Shown here: piece after piece, positions 1-19,710 of the stretch | Layout of the letters: each line of letters opens with the position of its first letter | Position numbering within the stretch: the stretch's first letter is position 1 | Assembly (NCBI RefSeq): GCF_018863415.1 | Contig: NZ_JAHKSN010000028.1 | Location: 1-61,017, forward strand | Source of the DNA: Deinococcus aestuarii | GTDB taxonomy: Bacteria; Deinococcota; Deinococci; Deinococcales; Deinococcaceae | Length of the DNA: 61,017 bases | Direction: 5' to 3' | Notes under the pieces: generated by a model | The model's database searches: none | What the model saw: the letters and a program-made list of their open reading frames with translations, nothing else | Told to the model about the DNA's origin: nothing | Program-made: the position numbers and the translations under genes

Positions 1-1
1 C

Positions 2-103
2 CTGGGACGAGATTTAGAACGCTTGTCCTCTACTCTGATCGGCTTTCACTTTGTTGCCGCTTGCGTTCTGATGCTGGCGAAAATCAAGCCATTTTTTGGA
101 TAG
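2..103 (+). mobile_element. IS5-like transposase, C-terminal end (partial)
   Basis: The first 33 codons of the window form an open frame ending in TAG at 101-103. It carries the motif [17 protein letters not shown] followed by a short hydrophobic tail, which resembles the conserved C-terminus of IS5-family DDE transposases. The catalytic core lies outside the window. I could not identify a terminal inverted repeat just downstream, so the exact IS boundary is unknown. The family call rests on this short tail alone. Confidence 0.6.
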
Positions 104-235
104 GGCTTTGCCCAGCCTCTAAGGCGCGGGTTTTGCCCCGTTGCGTCTTGCCGCAGCTCCCCCGACACCCTCCCCTTCCCGGTTCTCCAAATCCCTGCCG
201 GAACGCTGCCCGGCGGCCCCGGCCAGAAAGGGCTC

Positions 236-740
236 TCAGGTCCGGTTCCGGCGTCCGGGCGGGGGCCCCACCTGTCTCGCCAGACCGTCGAACATCAAGG
301 TCAGGCCGTTCTCGAACTCGTCGGCGTAGCGGTAGGACCGGCCGATCACCAACTCGGCGAGGTGCGGGTAATCTTGGGCGCTCAGGTTCAGCTCCGCCGC
401 GAAGGTGTGTGCGCCCTCGGCAGGCCCGAAAGGCAGCTTGAGTTCGGTCAGGGCCAGGGCCCAGGTGTGTTCGGACAGCACCCGGCGCAGCGAGAGGGCC
501 CGCGCCCGCATGGCGGCACGCCAGGGCTCGCCGGGGGCCGGAAGATGAATCAGCGTGAAAACCCAGTCGAGCAGGTCGTCCTTGCTCGCGACGTGGTGGT
601 AGAGCGACATCGCCTCCACGCCGAGCTGTTTGCCGACGTTGCGCACCGAGACGGCCGCGAGCCCGTCGCGGTCGGTCCCGGGCGAGGTCTCCCAACCTCC
701 GCTCCAGCACGCCCTCCGTCTCCCTTTGGGGCAGCGAGAG
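236..740 (-). pseudogene. TetR-family regulator, N-terminal frameshift
   Basis: The frame reading leftwards from about position 646 encodes RNVGKQLGVEAMSLYHHVASKDDLLD, the second half of a TetR helix-turn-helix, followed by a C-terminal domain of the tetracycline-repressor type. The missing first part (RETEGVLER...LARDR, around 665-735) lies in a different frame, while DGLAAVSV just before the HTH is in the original frame. This places a frameshift near 670. No normal initiation codon restores the complete DNA-binding domain. It lies next to a truncated polyketide synthase and an IS end, in a decayed block. Confidence 0.65.
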
Positions 741-838
741 GATAGAGGGGGAGCGGGGCGAGGCGGCGCGGAAGCTCAGTTCGTCAAGGAACCCGTCCGG
801 CCCAAAGACCATGCCGCCCGTGATGGGCACGTCAGCTT

Positions 839-1423
839 TCAAAAAGGGCCGGACCAACTCCAGCCCCTCGAAGCGCAGACCACGGGGACCACGGCGGCCG
901 GGTCGGCCTCGCAGAAGGCCTTGGCCATCTTCAGCGCGGGGAAGGCGGCGTAGCAGCCCATGAAGCCCACGTGGAAGCGGGCGACCCCCGGCGCGAGGCC
1001 GAGTGCGCGCACGACCGCATAGTCCGGCCCCGGGGCGAAGAAGCCCGTGCAGGAGACGGTGACGACGTGGCTGATGTCGGCAGCCGTCAGGCCCGGGCTC
1101 GCCTCCAGCGCCCGCCGCGCCGCCCGCACGAAGAGTTCGGTCGCGTGGACGGTGTAAAAATCGTTGCGCGCCCCGGTGCCGGGTTTGAGCATCCGGCCCG
1201 TGGCGGGGTCGTAGAAGAGGGCGGGCCCGCCCTGCGGGCCGCCCAGAAAGTCGCGGACCACGCTGTGCCGCCGGTCGATGGCCGAGGCGTTGAAGATCGA
1301 GGTGGTGAGGCGCTGGCCCAGGCGGTCGAGTTCGGGCTGGGCGCGCAGGATGTCGCGGATGACCGCCTGCGGGTAGGCCGTCTCCGGGACGGCCATTTCA
1401 ACGGCGTGCAAATACACGGGCAT
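839..1423 (-). pseudogene. Type III polyketide synthase, C-terminally truncated
   Basis: The 194-residue product is the N-terminal half of a chalcone/stilbene-synthase-type enzyme, which condenses malonyl-CoA onto a starter unit. The nucleophilic cysteine region is present (VSCTGFFAPGPDYAVVRALGL), followed by GCYAAFPALKMAKAF, matching the family. Homology stops near the sequence VVPVVCA; the frame then runs into unrelated codons and ends at 839. Intact enzymes are about 350-390 residues and need a His and an Asn from the missing half, so this copy should be inactive. A short in-frame stretch from about 745 to 880 in another frame looks like a piece of a different, unrecognised gene joined at the breakpoint. 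Confidence 0.75.
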
Positions 1424-1638
1424 GAATCAAGGGAGAGAGGCTGATCCGGACTTGTAGATGGGCCTCACGTCGCGCGGGCTGGGCGGGTGGGCCGCCAAAC
1501 GGACATGGGGTCGAGGGTCTCGCTGCATGGGGTCCTCCAGCCTGTCATGGAAGCGGCTCTGGCCGCCTTGACGATCTCGTGTTCCAGAGACGAGAAACGG
1601 GAGAGAAGCTTCCCTCCCGTCTCCATCCCCATGTCTGC

Positions 1639-2352
1639 TTACTTCCCGCGCAGGGGGACGGGCTGACCGTTGTTGATATCGAAGCCGGTGTTGGGGTCAC
1701 GCGGCGTGGTCTGGAGGAAGGCGCGCATCTGCCACTGGTACTTCTCGATGGCGTGCTCGACCTCTTGCAGCAGGTTGGCGGTGGTGGGGTCGGCGTCCTC
1801 CACGTCCTTGATGCGCCCGTAGATGCGCTGGCCCACCGTCTCGTACTGGTAGGTGAAGAACTGGATCACCTGGCTGTCGTCCATGAAGCCGCCGGGAATT
1901 TCCGGCAGGCGCGAGGCGGCGACGATGGTGATGGCCCGCCCGTCGCTCGACGCCCCCACCGAGAGCTGGCGCTCGGCCACGTCGTCGGCATACTGGCTGA
2001 TGCCCTCGGAGTGCTCCTGAAGCAGCTCGTGCAGGGTGTACCAGAGGGTGCCCGAGACATTCCAGTGCGCCTGCTTGGTCCGAAGTTGCAGCGCCTGAAG
2101 CTCGGGCAGGGTGTTTTGCAGGGCCTGAACGCTCTTTTTCAGGTCGGTGGTCCCGGAGGCGGGCAGGGTCGTGGCCCGGTTAGAGGGCAGCGGCGAGGCC
2201 GTGCCCGTGTTCTGGGCGGTGGGCTGGCCGGTGTTGGGGGCGAGCTCGTTCACGTTGGTGGACGGCACACCCGCACCGGCGCTCTGGGCACCTGCTCCGC
2301 CGGCGAGGGCGGAACTCACGAGGAGGGCGGTCACGAGAAACACGTTTTTCAT
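1639..2352 (-). CDS. dps2: Exported Dps-family ferritin-like protein (Dps2 type)
   Basis: This 237-residue protein has a Sec-type signal peptide (MKNVFLVTALLVSSALAGGAGAQS) and a low-complexity linker to about residue 70, then a Dps four-helix ferritin-like domain. The ferroxidase signature is visible in HWNVSGTLWYTLHELLQEHSEGISQYADDVAER. Dps proteins oxidise and store iron at an intersubunit centre and limit Fenton chemistry. The signal peptide matches the D. radiodurans Dps2 type, which acts outside the cytoplasm or at the envelope. A purine-rich AGAAGGAGA lies just ahead of the ATG. The gene is transcribed divergently from the response regulator starting at 2567. Length and motifs look intact. 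Confidence 0.88.
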   Translation of the reverse strand: MKNVFLVTALLVSSALAGGAGAQSAGAGVPSTNVNELAPNTGQPTAQNTGTASPLPSNRATTLPASGTTDLKKSVQALQNTLPELQALQLRTKQAHWNVSGTLWYTLHELLQEHSEGISQYADDVAERQLSVGASSDGRAITIVAASRLPEIPGGFMDDSQVIQFFTYQYETVGQRIYGRIKDVEDADPTTANLLQEVEHAIEKYQWQMRAFLQTTPRDPNTGFDINNGQPVPLRGK

Positions 2353-2566
2353 AGGTCTCCTTCTCTGGATGCCGAACCAATGGCAACTCGCCTGACCGTA
2401 GGGTCCCCCTGTTAGACAGATGCAAGAAAGACGAGCGCGTCAACGTCTTCTCAAGCTCCACTCATCGGGCGTTCTTACGTTCGTCTGATCTCGGGTGGTT
2501 AAGGTGTCCCCATGCGCGTGTCCCCAGGCTCCTTCTCGCCTTCGGGCGGGGCTGGGGGGCACTGAA

Positions 2567-3226
2567 GTGCGGCTGCTGCTCGTGGAGGACGACCCGCGTA
2601 TTGCGCTGCCCACCGCACGGGCCCTCTCGGATGCCGGTCACGAGACGCACGTCGAGCCGGACGGGGTGCGGGGACTGGCCGCGGCACGGTGCGGACGGTA
2701 CGACGCCCTGCTGCTCGACGTGATGCTTCCGGGCCTGGACGGCTTCGAGGTGGCGCGGGTCCTGCGCGCCGAGGACGCCGAGGTGCCCATCGTCTTTCTC
2801 ACCGCCCGGGGAGCCCTGCACGACCGGGTGGACGGCCTCGATCTCGGCGGGGACGCCTACCTCGTCAAGCCCTTCGAGCTGCCCGAACTCCTCGCCACCC
2901 TGCGCGCGGTCGTGCGGCGCGGGCAAAACGTCCGCAGCGCCCGGGTGGCCTTTGGTGGCGGTGCCGGACTGCTGGACGCCCGGCACCGCCAGGTGTGGTG
3001 GCAGGGGGAGGTCGTGGGCTTCACGGCGCGCAAGTATGCCCTGCTGGAGGTTCTGGTGCTCTCGCAGGGGCGCTGGTTCACGCGCGAGGAGCTGGTTGCG
3101 CGGGTCTGGGGCCCGGACTTCGGGGGTGAGGCGCGGGTGGTGGACGTGTACGTGAGCTACGTCCGGCGCAAGCTCTCTCCCAGCGTGCTGGAGAGCTCAC
3201 GGGGACTGGGGTACCGGGTGCCATGA
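2567..3226 (+). CDS. OmpR/PhoB-type DNA-binding response regulator
   Basis: The 219-residue product has an N-terminal receiver domain (acidic pair in LLVEDD, phospho-acceptor Asp in [18 protein letters not shown], conserved Lys in AYLVKPFE) and a C-terminal winged-helix domain ([12 protein letters not shown]...[13 protein letters not shown]...[12 protein letters not shown]). I chose the GTG at 2567 because the receiver starts directly after it; the open frame extends upstream to 2495 without family similarity. Its stop overlaps the ATG of the downstream histidine kinase (ATGA, 3223-3226), the usual two-component arrangement. That kinase is truncated, so this regulator may be an orphan or answer to another kinase. 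Confidence 0.9.
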   Translation: MRLLLVEDDPRIALPTARALSDAGHETHVEPDGVRGLAAARCGRYDALLLDVMLPGLDGFEVARVLRAEDAEVPIVFLTARGALHDRVDGLDLGGDAYLVKPFELPELLATLRAVVRRGQNVRSARVAFGGGAGLLDARHRQVWWQGEVVGFTARKYALLEVLVLSQGRWFTREELVARVWGPDFGGEARVVDVYVSYVRRKLSPSVLESSRGLGYRVP

Positions 3227-4092
3227 GCATCCGCACCCGGATTGCCCTCGGGGTTGCCCTTCAAACGGCCGTGGTGATCCTGGTGGTCGCCGCCGTGCAG
3301 TTCCTCGCCCTGCGCTCCTTCCTGGCCCTGGCGGAGTACGAACGGCTGGAGACGCTGATCCCGCGTCTCGAACAGGAGCTGGCGGGCCGCCCCGTGGCCG
3401 CGCCGCCGCTGGAGATCACCGCGCTGCCGCGCAATGTGGACGCGCGGGTCATTCTGGACGGCCGGGTGGTGGCCGTGACGGAAGAGTTCCCGCCCATCCC
3501 GCTGGGGCTGCCCGCCGGGTACGCCCCGCGCGCCGGGCACGACGTCCTCGTCACCACGGTGGACTTGCGGGGCCAAGCGGCCACGGTTCAACTTGCCAGC
3601 GACGTGCTGGGGGTGGTCAACCCCCTGCGGGCCTACCTGCGGGCGCTGGCGGTCACGGTCCCCACGGCGGCGGCGCTGGTGGCGCTGCTGAGCTTCATCC
3701 TGGCCGGGCGGCTGCTGCGGCCCCTGGCCCGGTTGCAGGCGGCGGCCGCCCGGGTCGGACACGGGGGTGAGCTGCGGACGCCTCTTCCCGGCGTGGGCCG
3801 GAACGACGAGCTCGGGCGGCTGGCCGGGACCCTGCAAACGTCCTTCGCCCAGCTCGCCGACGTGCGTGAGCGCGAAGAAGAGTTTACCCGGGCGGCCGCC
3901 CACGACCTGCGCTCGCCGCTGGCCGCCCTCAAGACCCCCAGCCTGCCTGGACGACCCGACGAAGCGTCAGGACTTCGGCGCCCCCGCCACCGGCCCTGGC
4001 GCAGCTCACCGTTACCGATGAGAGGGACCGGACGAGTTCGCACGCGCGAGCCTGTCAGGGCCAGCAGGACGGCACCGGTAGGCGGGGAGTGA
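3223..4092 (+). pseudogene. Sensor histidine kinase, truncated after the H-box
   Basis: The product begins as a normal membrane sensor kinase: a first transmembrane segment (about residues 8-30), a periplasmic sensor region, a second segment near residues 143-165, a HAMP-like linker and the H-box AAAHDLRSPLAALKT with the phospho-accepting His at residue 227. Family similarity stops right after ALKT (about 3940). The remaining roughly 50 codons encode Arg/Pro-rich sequence, and the HATPase_c domain (N, G1, F, G2 boxes) is absent. The gene appears to have lost its 3' half by deletion against the riboflavin leader. It cannot autophosphorylate, though its H-domain could in principle still act with another kinase. 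Confidence 0.8.
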
Positions 4093-4138
4093 TGTGGACC
4101 ACCTGCCCCGAGCGATCCGCCCTTCGTGAGCTTTGCCC

Positions 4139-4167
4139 TTGGTGGGCGGAGTCCGCGCCCCTACAGT
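4139..4167 (+). promoter_or_regulatory. Probable promoter of the riboflavin operon
   Basis: A TTGGTG -35-like element (4139-4144) and a TACAGT -10 element (4162-4167) are separated by 17 bp. Transcription would start near 4174, a few bases before the FMN riboswitch. The call rests on spacing and on the TANNNT form of the -10 box; it is an inference. Confidence 0.45.
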
Positions 4168-4184
4168 GACCTCTGGCGCAAGCC

Positions 4185-4347
<163 letters not shown>

Positions 4348-4381
4348 GAGCCGACTCGCACCCCGCGGGTTGGCGTCCGAC

Positions 4382-5491
4382 GTGTATACCGGGATTCATC
4401 CTCCAGACGAAGAGTTCATGCGAGAGGCCTTGGAACTCGCCGTGCGCGGGCTGGGCCGCACCGCCCCCAACCCACCCGTCGGGTGCGTGATCGTGCGGGG
4501 CGGCCAGATGGTCGGCCGCGGCTTTCACCCCCGGGCCGGGGAGCCCCACGCCGAGGTGTTCGCCCTGCGGGAGGCTGGCGAGCAGGCGCGCGGCGGAACG
4601 GCGTACGTCACGCTCGAACCGTGCAGCCACTTCGGCCGCACCCCGCCCTGCGCGGACGCCCTGATCGCGGCGGGCGTGTCGCGCGTCGTGGTCGCGGCCC
4701 CCGACCCCAACCCACGGGTCGGCGGACGCGGTATGGAGCGGCTGCGTGCGGCGGGCCTCGAGGTGGTGGTGGGTGTCCTCGCGGACGAGGCCCTGCGGCA
4801 ACAGGCGGGCTTTCGCAGCCTGATCGTGCGGGGGCGCCCCTGGGTCGTGTACAAGTACGCCATGACCCTGGACGGCCGGGTGGCGGCCGTGACGGGTGAC
4901 AGCCGCTGGGTCAGCGGCGAGGCGGCGCGCGCCCTGGTCCACCGTTGGCGCGACGAGTTCGACGCCCTGGCCGTGGGAAGCGGGACGGTGCTCGCCGACG
5001 ACCCCGAGCTCACGGCGCGTGGCCTGCCCGCCGGGCGCGACCCCCGGCCGGTCATCTTCGACCGTCGGGGCCGCATACCAGGGGGGGCGCGGGCGTTGCG
5101 GCCCGGCACGGTCATCGTCACCGCGCCGGACACCGACACCGGGCACCTGGAGCGGGCGGGGGTCCACCTTCTGCGGGCCGGGGACCTCGCCGACGCCCTG
5201 ACCGGGCTGGGCGCACTGGGCATCACCAGCCTCCTGCTGGAGGGCGGCCCCACCCTGGCCGGGGCCCTGCTCGCCGCCGACCTCGTGGACGAGGTGCGGG
5301 TCTTTGTCGCGCCCAAGGTGCTGGGGGCCGGGATCAGTCCCCTGGCGGCCCCTGGCCGGGAGCGGATGGGTGAGGCGCGGGCGTTGGCCGACGTGACCGT
5401 CACGCCTGTCGGGTCGGACGTTCTTATGCGGGGCTTGTTGCAAGGAGTCCCGCAGCTCGAAGACCAGGGCGCGGCCCTGGCCCCCTTCTGA
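4382..5491 (+). CDS. ribD: Bifunctional pyrimidine deaminase/reductase RibD
   Basis: RibD carries out the second and third steps from GTP to riboflavin: deamination of the diaminopyrimidine, then NADPH-dependent reduction of the ribosyl chain. The N-terminal deaminase domain shows zinc ligands His56 with catalytic Glu58 (GEPHAEV), Cys81 and Cys90 ([12 protein letters not shown]). The C-terminal reductase domain begins near [15 protein letters not shown] (about residue 155) and includes [15 protein letters not shown] chose the GTG at 4382 because [12 protein letters not shown] aligns with the start of known RibD proteins. An ATG at 4334 lies inside the riboswitch and one at 4418 would cut into the first helix. 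It is the first gene of the rib operon. Confidence 0.92.
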   Translation: MYTGIHPPDEEFMREALELAVRGLGRTAPNPPVGCVIVRGGQMVGRGFHPRAGEPHAEVFALREAGEQARGGTAYVTLEPCSHFGRTPPCADALIAAGVSRVVVAAPDPNPRVGGRGMERLRAAGLEVVVGVLADEALRQQAGFRSLIVRGRPWVVYKYAMTLDGRVAAVTGDSRWVSGEAARALVHRWRDEFDALAVGSGTVLADDPELTARGLPAGRDPRPVIFDRRGRIPGGARALRPGTVIVTAPDTDTGHLERAGVHLLRAGDLADALTGLGALGITSLLLEGGPTLAGALLAADLVDEVRVFVAPKVLGAGISPLAAPGRERMGEARALADVTVTPVGSDVLMRGLLQGVPQLEDQGAALAPF

Positions 5492-5503
5492 AGGAGCACA
5501 ACG

Positions 5504-6153
5504 ATGTTTACCGGAATCGTCGAGCAGATCGGCCGCGTGACGCGTGCCGAGGAACGAAGCGGCCATCTCACCCTGGAGATCACTCCCGAGCGGATGTGGC
5601 GGGACCTCGACCCCGGCGAGAGCATCGCCGTGGGCGGCACCTGCCTCACCGTGACGGGTTGGGACGACACGACCTTTACCGTGGACCTGTCGCGCGAGAC
5701 CCTGAACAAGACCGCGCCCCGCTGGCAGGTGGGCGCAACCGTCAACCTGGAGCGGGCCATGAGCGCCTCCGCCCGCTTCGGCGGCCATGTCGTGAGCGGG
5801 CACGTGGACGGGGTGGCCGAGGTGCTGGAGGTCCGCCCGGAGCCGGGGGCCCACACCATGCGGGTGCGCGCCCCCCGTCACCTCGCCAAATTCCTGGTCC
5901 CCAAGGGCAGCGTCACCGTGGACGGCGTGAGCCTCACGGTCGTGGACGTGGGCGGTCCTGGGGGCAGCCGCCCCGACCTCGCCCCCGACGAGTTCACCCT
6001 CTGGCTGGTGCCCCACACCCTGGAGGTCACGACCCTGCACACCTGGCGGGCGGGCACGCGCGTGAACCTGGAGGCCGACCAGATGGCGAAGTACGTCGAG
6101 AGGTTGATCCTGATGCGCGAGCGGGAGGCCCAGCCCGCGCCGGAGGTGGTCCG

Positions 6154-6157
<4 letters not shown>
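5504..6157 (+). CDS. ribE: Riboflavin synthase alpha subunit
   Basis: This enzyme dismutates two molecules of 6,7-dimethyl-8-ribityllumazine to riboflavin and the pyrimidine precursor. The 217-residue protein starts with the diagnostic [10 protein letters not shown] and consists of two tandem lumazine-binding barrels: residues 1 to about 95 (GGTCLTV) and about 96-205 ([28 protein letters not shown]). A strong Shine-Dalgarno (GAAGGAGCACAACG) precedes the ATG. It follows ribD by 12 bases, and its TGA overlaps the GTG of ribBA, suggesting translational coupling. Length and motifs are normal for the family. Confidence 0.94.
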
Positions 6158-7341
<1,184 letters not shown>

Positions 7342-7382
7342 ACCCCCGGGGGGGCAGTCTCCGCCCCCCTTCTGGAGAACCC

Positions 7383-7844
7383 ATGCACCGAATCGAAGCC
7401 GACCTGATCGCCACGAACCTGAAAATCGCCATCGTCAACACCCGCTGGAACCACTTCATCGTGGACCGCCTGGTGGAGGGCGCCGAGACGGCCTTCGTCC
7501 AGCACGGGGGCAAGAGCGAGGACCTCACCCTGGTCACGGCCCCGGGCGCGTTCGAGGTCCCGCTGATCGCCAGGAAACTCGCCGAGAGCGGACGCTACGA
7601 CGCGGTGGTGTGCCTCGGCGCCGTGATCAGGGGCGCGACCGACCACTTCGACTTCGTGGCCGGGAACGCGGCCTCCGGGCTGGCGCGGGTGAGCCTGGAG
7701 ACGGGCGTACCGGTGGCGTTCGGGGTGCTCACCACCGACACCATCGAGCAGGCGGTCGAACGCGCGGGCACCAAGGCCGGGAACAAGGGAACGGAGGCGC
7801 TGCTGGCGGTGGTCGAAACGGCCAATGTGTTGAAAAAGCTGTAG
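7383..7844 (+). CDS. ribH: 6,7-dimethyl-8-ribityllumazine synthase
   Basis: RibH condenses the ribityl pyrimidine with dihydroxybutanone phosphate to lumazine, the substrate of RibE, and usually assembles into pentamers or a 60-mer capsid. The 153-residue protein has the family signatures [47 protein letters not shown] (active-site His in the last motif), [30 protein letters not shown] 7383 is preceded by TCTGGAGAACCC, a weak ribosome site. It is the last gene of the operon. Confidence 0.94.
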   Translation: MHRIEADLIATNLKIAIVNTRWNHFIVDRLVEGAETAFVQHGGKSEDLTLVTAPGAFEVPLIARKLAESGRYDAVVCLGAVIRGATDHFDFVAGNAASGLARVSLETGVPVAFGVLTTDTIEQAVERAGTKAGNKGTEALLAVVETANVLKKL

Positions 7845-7889
7845 CGGGGCGCGACCTCCTCTGTCCCGACTCCGCCTGAACGTTCGTCT

Positions 7890-7931
7890 CGCGTTTCGAG
7901 AACGCGGAGGGCCAACGCCGCGGCGCTGGCC
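7890..7931 (+). terminator. Two hairpins downstream of ribH
   Basis: A 6-bp stem (CGCGTT/AACGCG, loop TCGAG, 7890-7906) is followed by a longer GC-rich near-palindrome (GGCCAACGCCG/CGGCGCTGGCC, one mismatch, 7910-7931) and a short T-containing stretch. They may end the rib operon or the convergent CstR gene. The rest of 7932-8296 holds nothing I can recognise. Confidence 0.4.
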
Positions 7932-8296
7932 GTTTGCAGGCCCGAACACGGCAGGGACCCGGCAGTAAAACGGGATCGGGACGAGCGAGGTGCCTCACAC
8001 GGTCTCCCGCGCGGCGAACGCTCAAGGGCCGCCTACCCCATCCCCTCAACCCGAGGGGCAACCTTGGCGTTCGTTTTCGCGTCGTTAACGGCGTCGCCTC
8101 CACATCCGCACGAGATGCTGCGCCGTGAGTCGTTCAGGTCCCGGCCGCGCCTGTGCCCCGCGTCCTGCCAGCACTTCGGCGCGGAGGCGGCGGGGACGAC
8201 ACGGGGCGTGGAAGATGGGCGTGGCGTCAAGCTTGAACGGGCCGACTCCCTGCCCCGGAACGTTGCACCAGGACGAAACCCGCTTTCCAGCCGATC

Positions 8297-8563
8297 TCAC
8301 CGGGCGAGCTTGAGCAGCCGCATGAGGTCGGCGGGCCTCTCCCCGCGTGCCTGGCACCTCTCCACGTAGGTCTCCAGAATCACGTCCCCGGTGGACTCGA
8401 ACGCACTCTTGGCGCTGCCGTACAGGCTCATCACCTCCACGCAGCCCTTCTCCTCCGCCACCATCTTCTGCAACCCCCGAATCTGCCCCTCCAGTCGGCG
8501 CAGGCGGTTGAGAATCTTCGTCTTCTCGGCTTCACGGTCACTCACGGGCACGCTCGCGGTCAT
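8297..8563 (-). CDS. cstR: CsoR/CstR-family repressor, persulfide-sensing type
   Basis: The 88-residue protein is a four-helix DUF156 repressor (KTKILNRLRRLEGQIRGLQKMV). The two family cysteines are present (Cys41 in KGCVEVMS and Cys70 in VERC, 29 residues apart as in the family). The copper-ligand His of CsoR, expected four residues before the second Cys, is Tyr66 here, so Cu(I) sensing is unlikely and a CstR-type persulfide/sulfane-sulfur sensor fits better. The neighbouring divergent gene is a persulfide dioxygenase-rhodanese, which supports this. I chose ATG 8563; an upstream in-frame start at 8635 would run through the operator. The palindrome at 8573-8588 would let it repress both genes. 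Confidence 0.82.
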   Translation of the reverse strand: MTASVPVSDREAEKTKILNRLRRLEGQIRGLQKMVAEEKGCVEVMSLYGSAKSAFESTGDVILETYVERCQARGERPADLMRLLKLAR

Positions 8564-8572
8564 GTTCCCAGT

Positions 8573-8617
8573 ATACCCCCTGGGGTATTTGACAGATAGG
8601 GGGAGGGGGTATACGAT
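8573..8617. promoter_or_regulatory. CstR operator overlapping a leaderless promoter
   Basis: The palindrome ATACCCCCTGGGGTAT (8573-8588) matches the GGGG/CCCC-centred operators of CsoR/CstR proteins, and a second half-like element (GGGGGTATAC) lies at about 8605-8614. Between the two genes, TTGACA (8589-8594) and TACGAT (8612-8617) are 17 bp apart and read rightwards. The downstream ATG at 8624 is only 6 bases from the -10 box, and no Shine-Dalgarno is present, so the mRNA probably begins at or next to the start codon. Repressor bound to the palindrome and half-site would flank the promoter. Confidence 0.7.
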
Positions 8618-8623
8618 CCGGGC

Positions 8624-9997
<1,374 letters not shown>

Positions 9998-10012
9998 CAG
10001 CAAAGAGATCAA

Positions 10013-10303
10013 TCAGCGGAAGACCGGGCCGCGTCTCGTGGCGACCAGCCACGCCTCTCGTCCCAGCCTCACCTCCGCCCGAAAGACGGGACCCCACGTG
10101 GGGTGGGGGTGCGCGGGTCGGCGACCGTCTGCGGGGTCGTGAAGGTCTGGATGGCGCCTGCCTCGGCCTCCCCTTGCAAGGGGCTGGAAGCCGTGGGCCT
10201 GTTGACCACAGGCCAGCAGGCCCGCGCTAAGCACGAGCGACAGAGCCGCACGGCAGGCAAAGGAAGCGGTTGAGGTGGTGTGGGCAAGTTTTCCTTGAGT
10301 CAC
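10013..10303 (-). CDS. Possible small lipoprotein (uncertain)
   Basis: A frame starting at GTG 10303 encodes a plausible lipoprotein signal (FACRAALSLVLSAGLLACGQQ, lipobox LLAC) and about 65 further residues ending VATRRGPVFR. The middle is Arg/His-rich and less convincing, and an alternative frame (10069-10287) gives more ordinary composition over the same stretch. It could therefore be a frameshifted relic or a chance reading. I do not recognise a family. Confidence 0.3.
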   Translation of the reverse strand: MTQGKLAHTTSTASFACRAALSLVLSAGLLACGQQAHGFQPLARGGRGRRHPDLHDPADGRRPAHPHPTWGPVFRAEVRLGREAWLVATRRGPVFR

Positions 10304-10433
10304 GAGCGCTCCCTGAACGTGGCGCTCTCCCATCCGCGCGAATATCACCCTGGTTACCCGGACTTCATTTTCCGGCGTGAGCCAACCCCTGCCCGGTGCC
10401 TGCTCTCTTTCCCGGGGCAGGGCGTGTTCCCGA

Positions 10434-11402
10434 CTACCCCTCCTGCAAAAGCCGCCCCGCCACATGCTGGTCGGTGATGAGGGTGTCGATCCACCCACCC
10501 CGGGCCGCCGCCCGGATCGCGTCGAACTTGCTGCTTCCACCGGCGATCCCTACCCGCCGGGGCGTCCTCTTGAGCTGCTCCGGGCTGATGCCCATCACCC
10601 GGTCGTGCATCACGGTCTCGATGTACCCCCCGTTCACGTCGAAGAACCGCTGGCACACGTCCCCGACCGCGCCCGCCTCGTGCAGGGCCCGCAGGTCCTG
10701 ATCGCTGATGACGTTGCCGCTCTCCCGGATCAGCCGCGAGGGGTTGAGGCTGCCGATGCCGACCAGCACCAGCGACAGGTGATCGAACGAGGCGAACACG
10801 CTCGCCACGCCCGGGTCCTCCAGCAGGTTCTGGGACACGCCCGCCGAATGCACCACGCCGGGCACGGGGAGAAAGACCGCCTGCGCCCCCAGGTAGTATG
10901 CCAGGCGTTCCGTGAGGGTGGTCGCGTGGGCCTGCGAGCTGGGACGGCCCAGGCCCCCCAGCACCTGAATGACCTGCCGCGTTCCGCTCTTGCCCAGCGG
11001 GCGCATCGCGTTGACGGTGGCGAGCAGGGTCTCGCTCCACGAGGAGATGCCGATGCACTCGACCCCCACCAGGGCCGTCTCCAGGTAGCTCGCGGCGCTC
11101 GCGCCCAGGGCGGGGATCACGTGCTCGGTCTCGTCGCCCGTATCGACGACCATGACTTCCCGCAGCCCGTAGCGTTCCTCAAGCTGCTCTTCCAGGTCGG
11201 CGTACACGCCGAGGGGCATGTGCACGGTCGTTTTGACGATCCCGACCGTCTCCGCCTGCTTGAGCAGCCGCGACACCCTGGCCTGCGAGAGGCCCAGCCG
11301 GGCCGCGATCTCCGGTTGCTTGACGTTGCCCTGATGGTAGAGGCGGGCGATCTTCGCCATCAGGCGAAGCTGGTCGGTCGAGGTGACGGGCGGCACGGTC
11401 AT
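10434..11402 (-). CDS. SorC-family sugar-binding transcriptional regulator
   Basis: The 322-residue protein has an N-terminal helix-turn-helix (ARLYHQGNVKQPEIAARLGLSQARVSRLLKQA) and a C-terminal phospho-sugar-binding domain of the SorC/DeoR-like type (YLGAQAVFLPVPGVVHS, LVLVGIGSLNPSRLIRESG, VGIAGGSSKFDAIRAAARGGWIDTLITD). Members respond to phosphorylated sugars and control sugar-use or central-metabolism genes. No sugar operon lies beside it; the nearest genes are the purine island about 700 bp away in the opposite direction, and I see no basis to link them. An alternative ATG at 11435 would add 11 residues. The gene looks intact. Confidence 0.87.
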   Translation of the reverse strand: MTVPPVTSTDQLRLMAKIARLYHQGNVKQPEIAARLGLSQARVSRLLKQAETVGIVKTTVHMPLGVYADLEEQLEERYGLREVMVVDTGDETEHVIPALGASAASYLETALVGVECIGISSWSETLLATVNAMRPLGKSGTRQVIQVLGGLGRPSSQAHATTLTERLAYYLGAQAVFLPVPGVVHSAGVSQNLLEDPGVASVFASFDHLSLVLVGIGSLNPSRLIRESGNVISDQDLRALHEAGAVGDVCQRFFDVNGGYIETVMHDRVMGISPEQLKRTPRRVGIAGGSSKFDAIRAAARGGWIDTLITDQHVAGRLLQEG

Positions 11403-15901
<4,499 letters not shown>

Positions 15902-15902
15902 C

Positions 15903-18067
<2,165 letters not shown>

Positions 18068-18232
18068 CCCGGCTCTCCCGTGCCCGGGACGGTCCCCCGG
18101 CTTGAGGCAGGCCGCTGCCACTCCGTCCCGGACAGGCCACGTCGGCTGCTCGGGTGGCCGTTCCATTCTCCCGAGTTTTCCAGCCTTCGGGGACCTGCCC
18201 CAGGCCGAGGGCTTTCCGACAGGAGACTGAGC

Positions 18233-19633
<1,401 letters not shown>

Positions 19634-19710
19634 CACGGCCCCGGCCCCCTTCCCCCAACTCCTGGTCCTGGTCCGCGTGGCCGGGACCTTTCTTCTTCAG
19701 GAGGCTTTCC

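Noticed and set aside
5596..6153. Extended N-terminus for RibBA
   Set aside because: The extra residues overlap ribE in another frame and are not part of the family; GTG 6154 overlaps the ribE stop.
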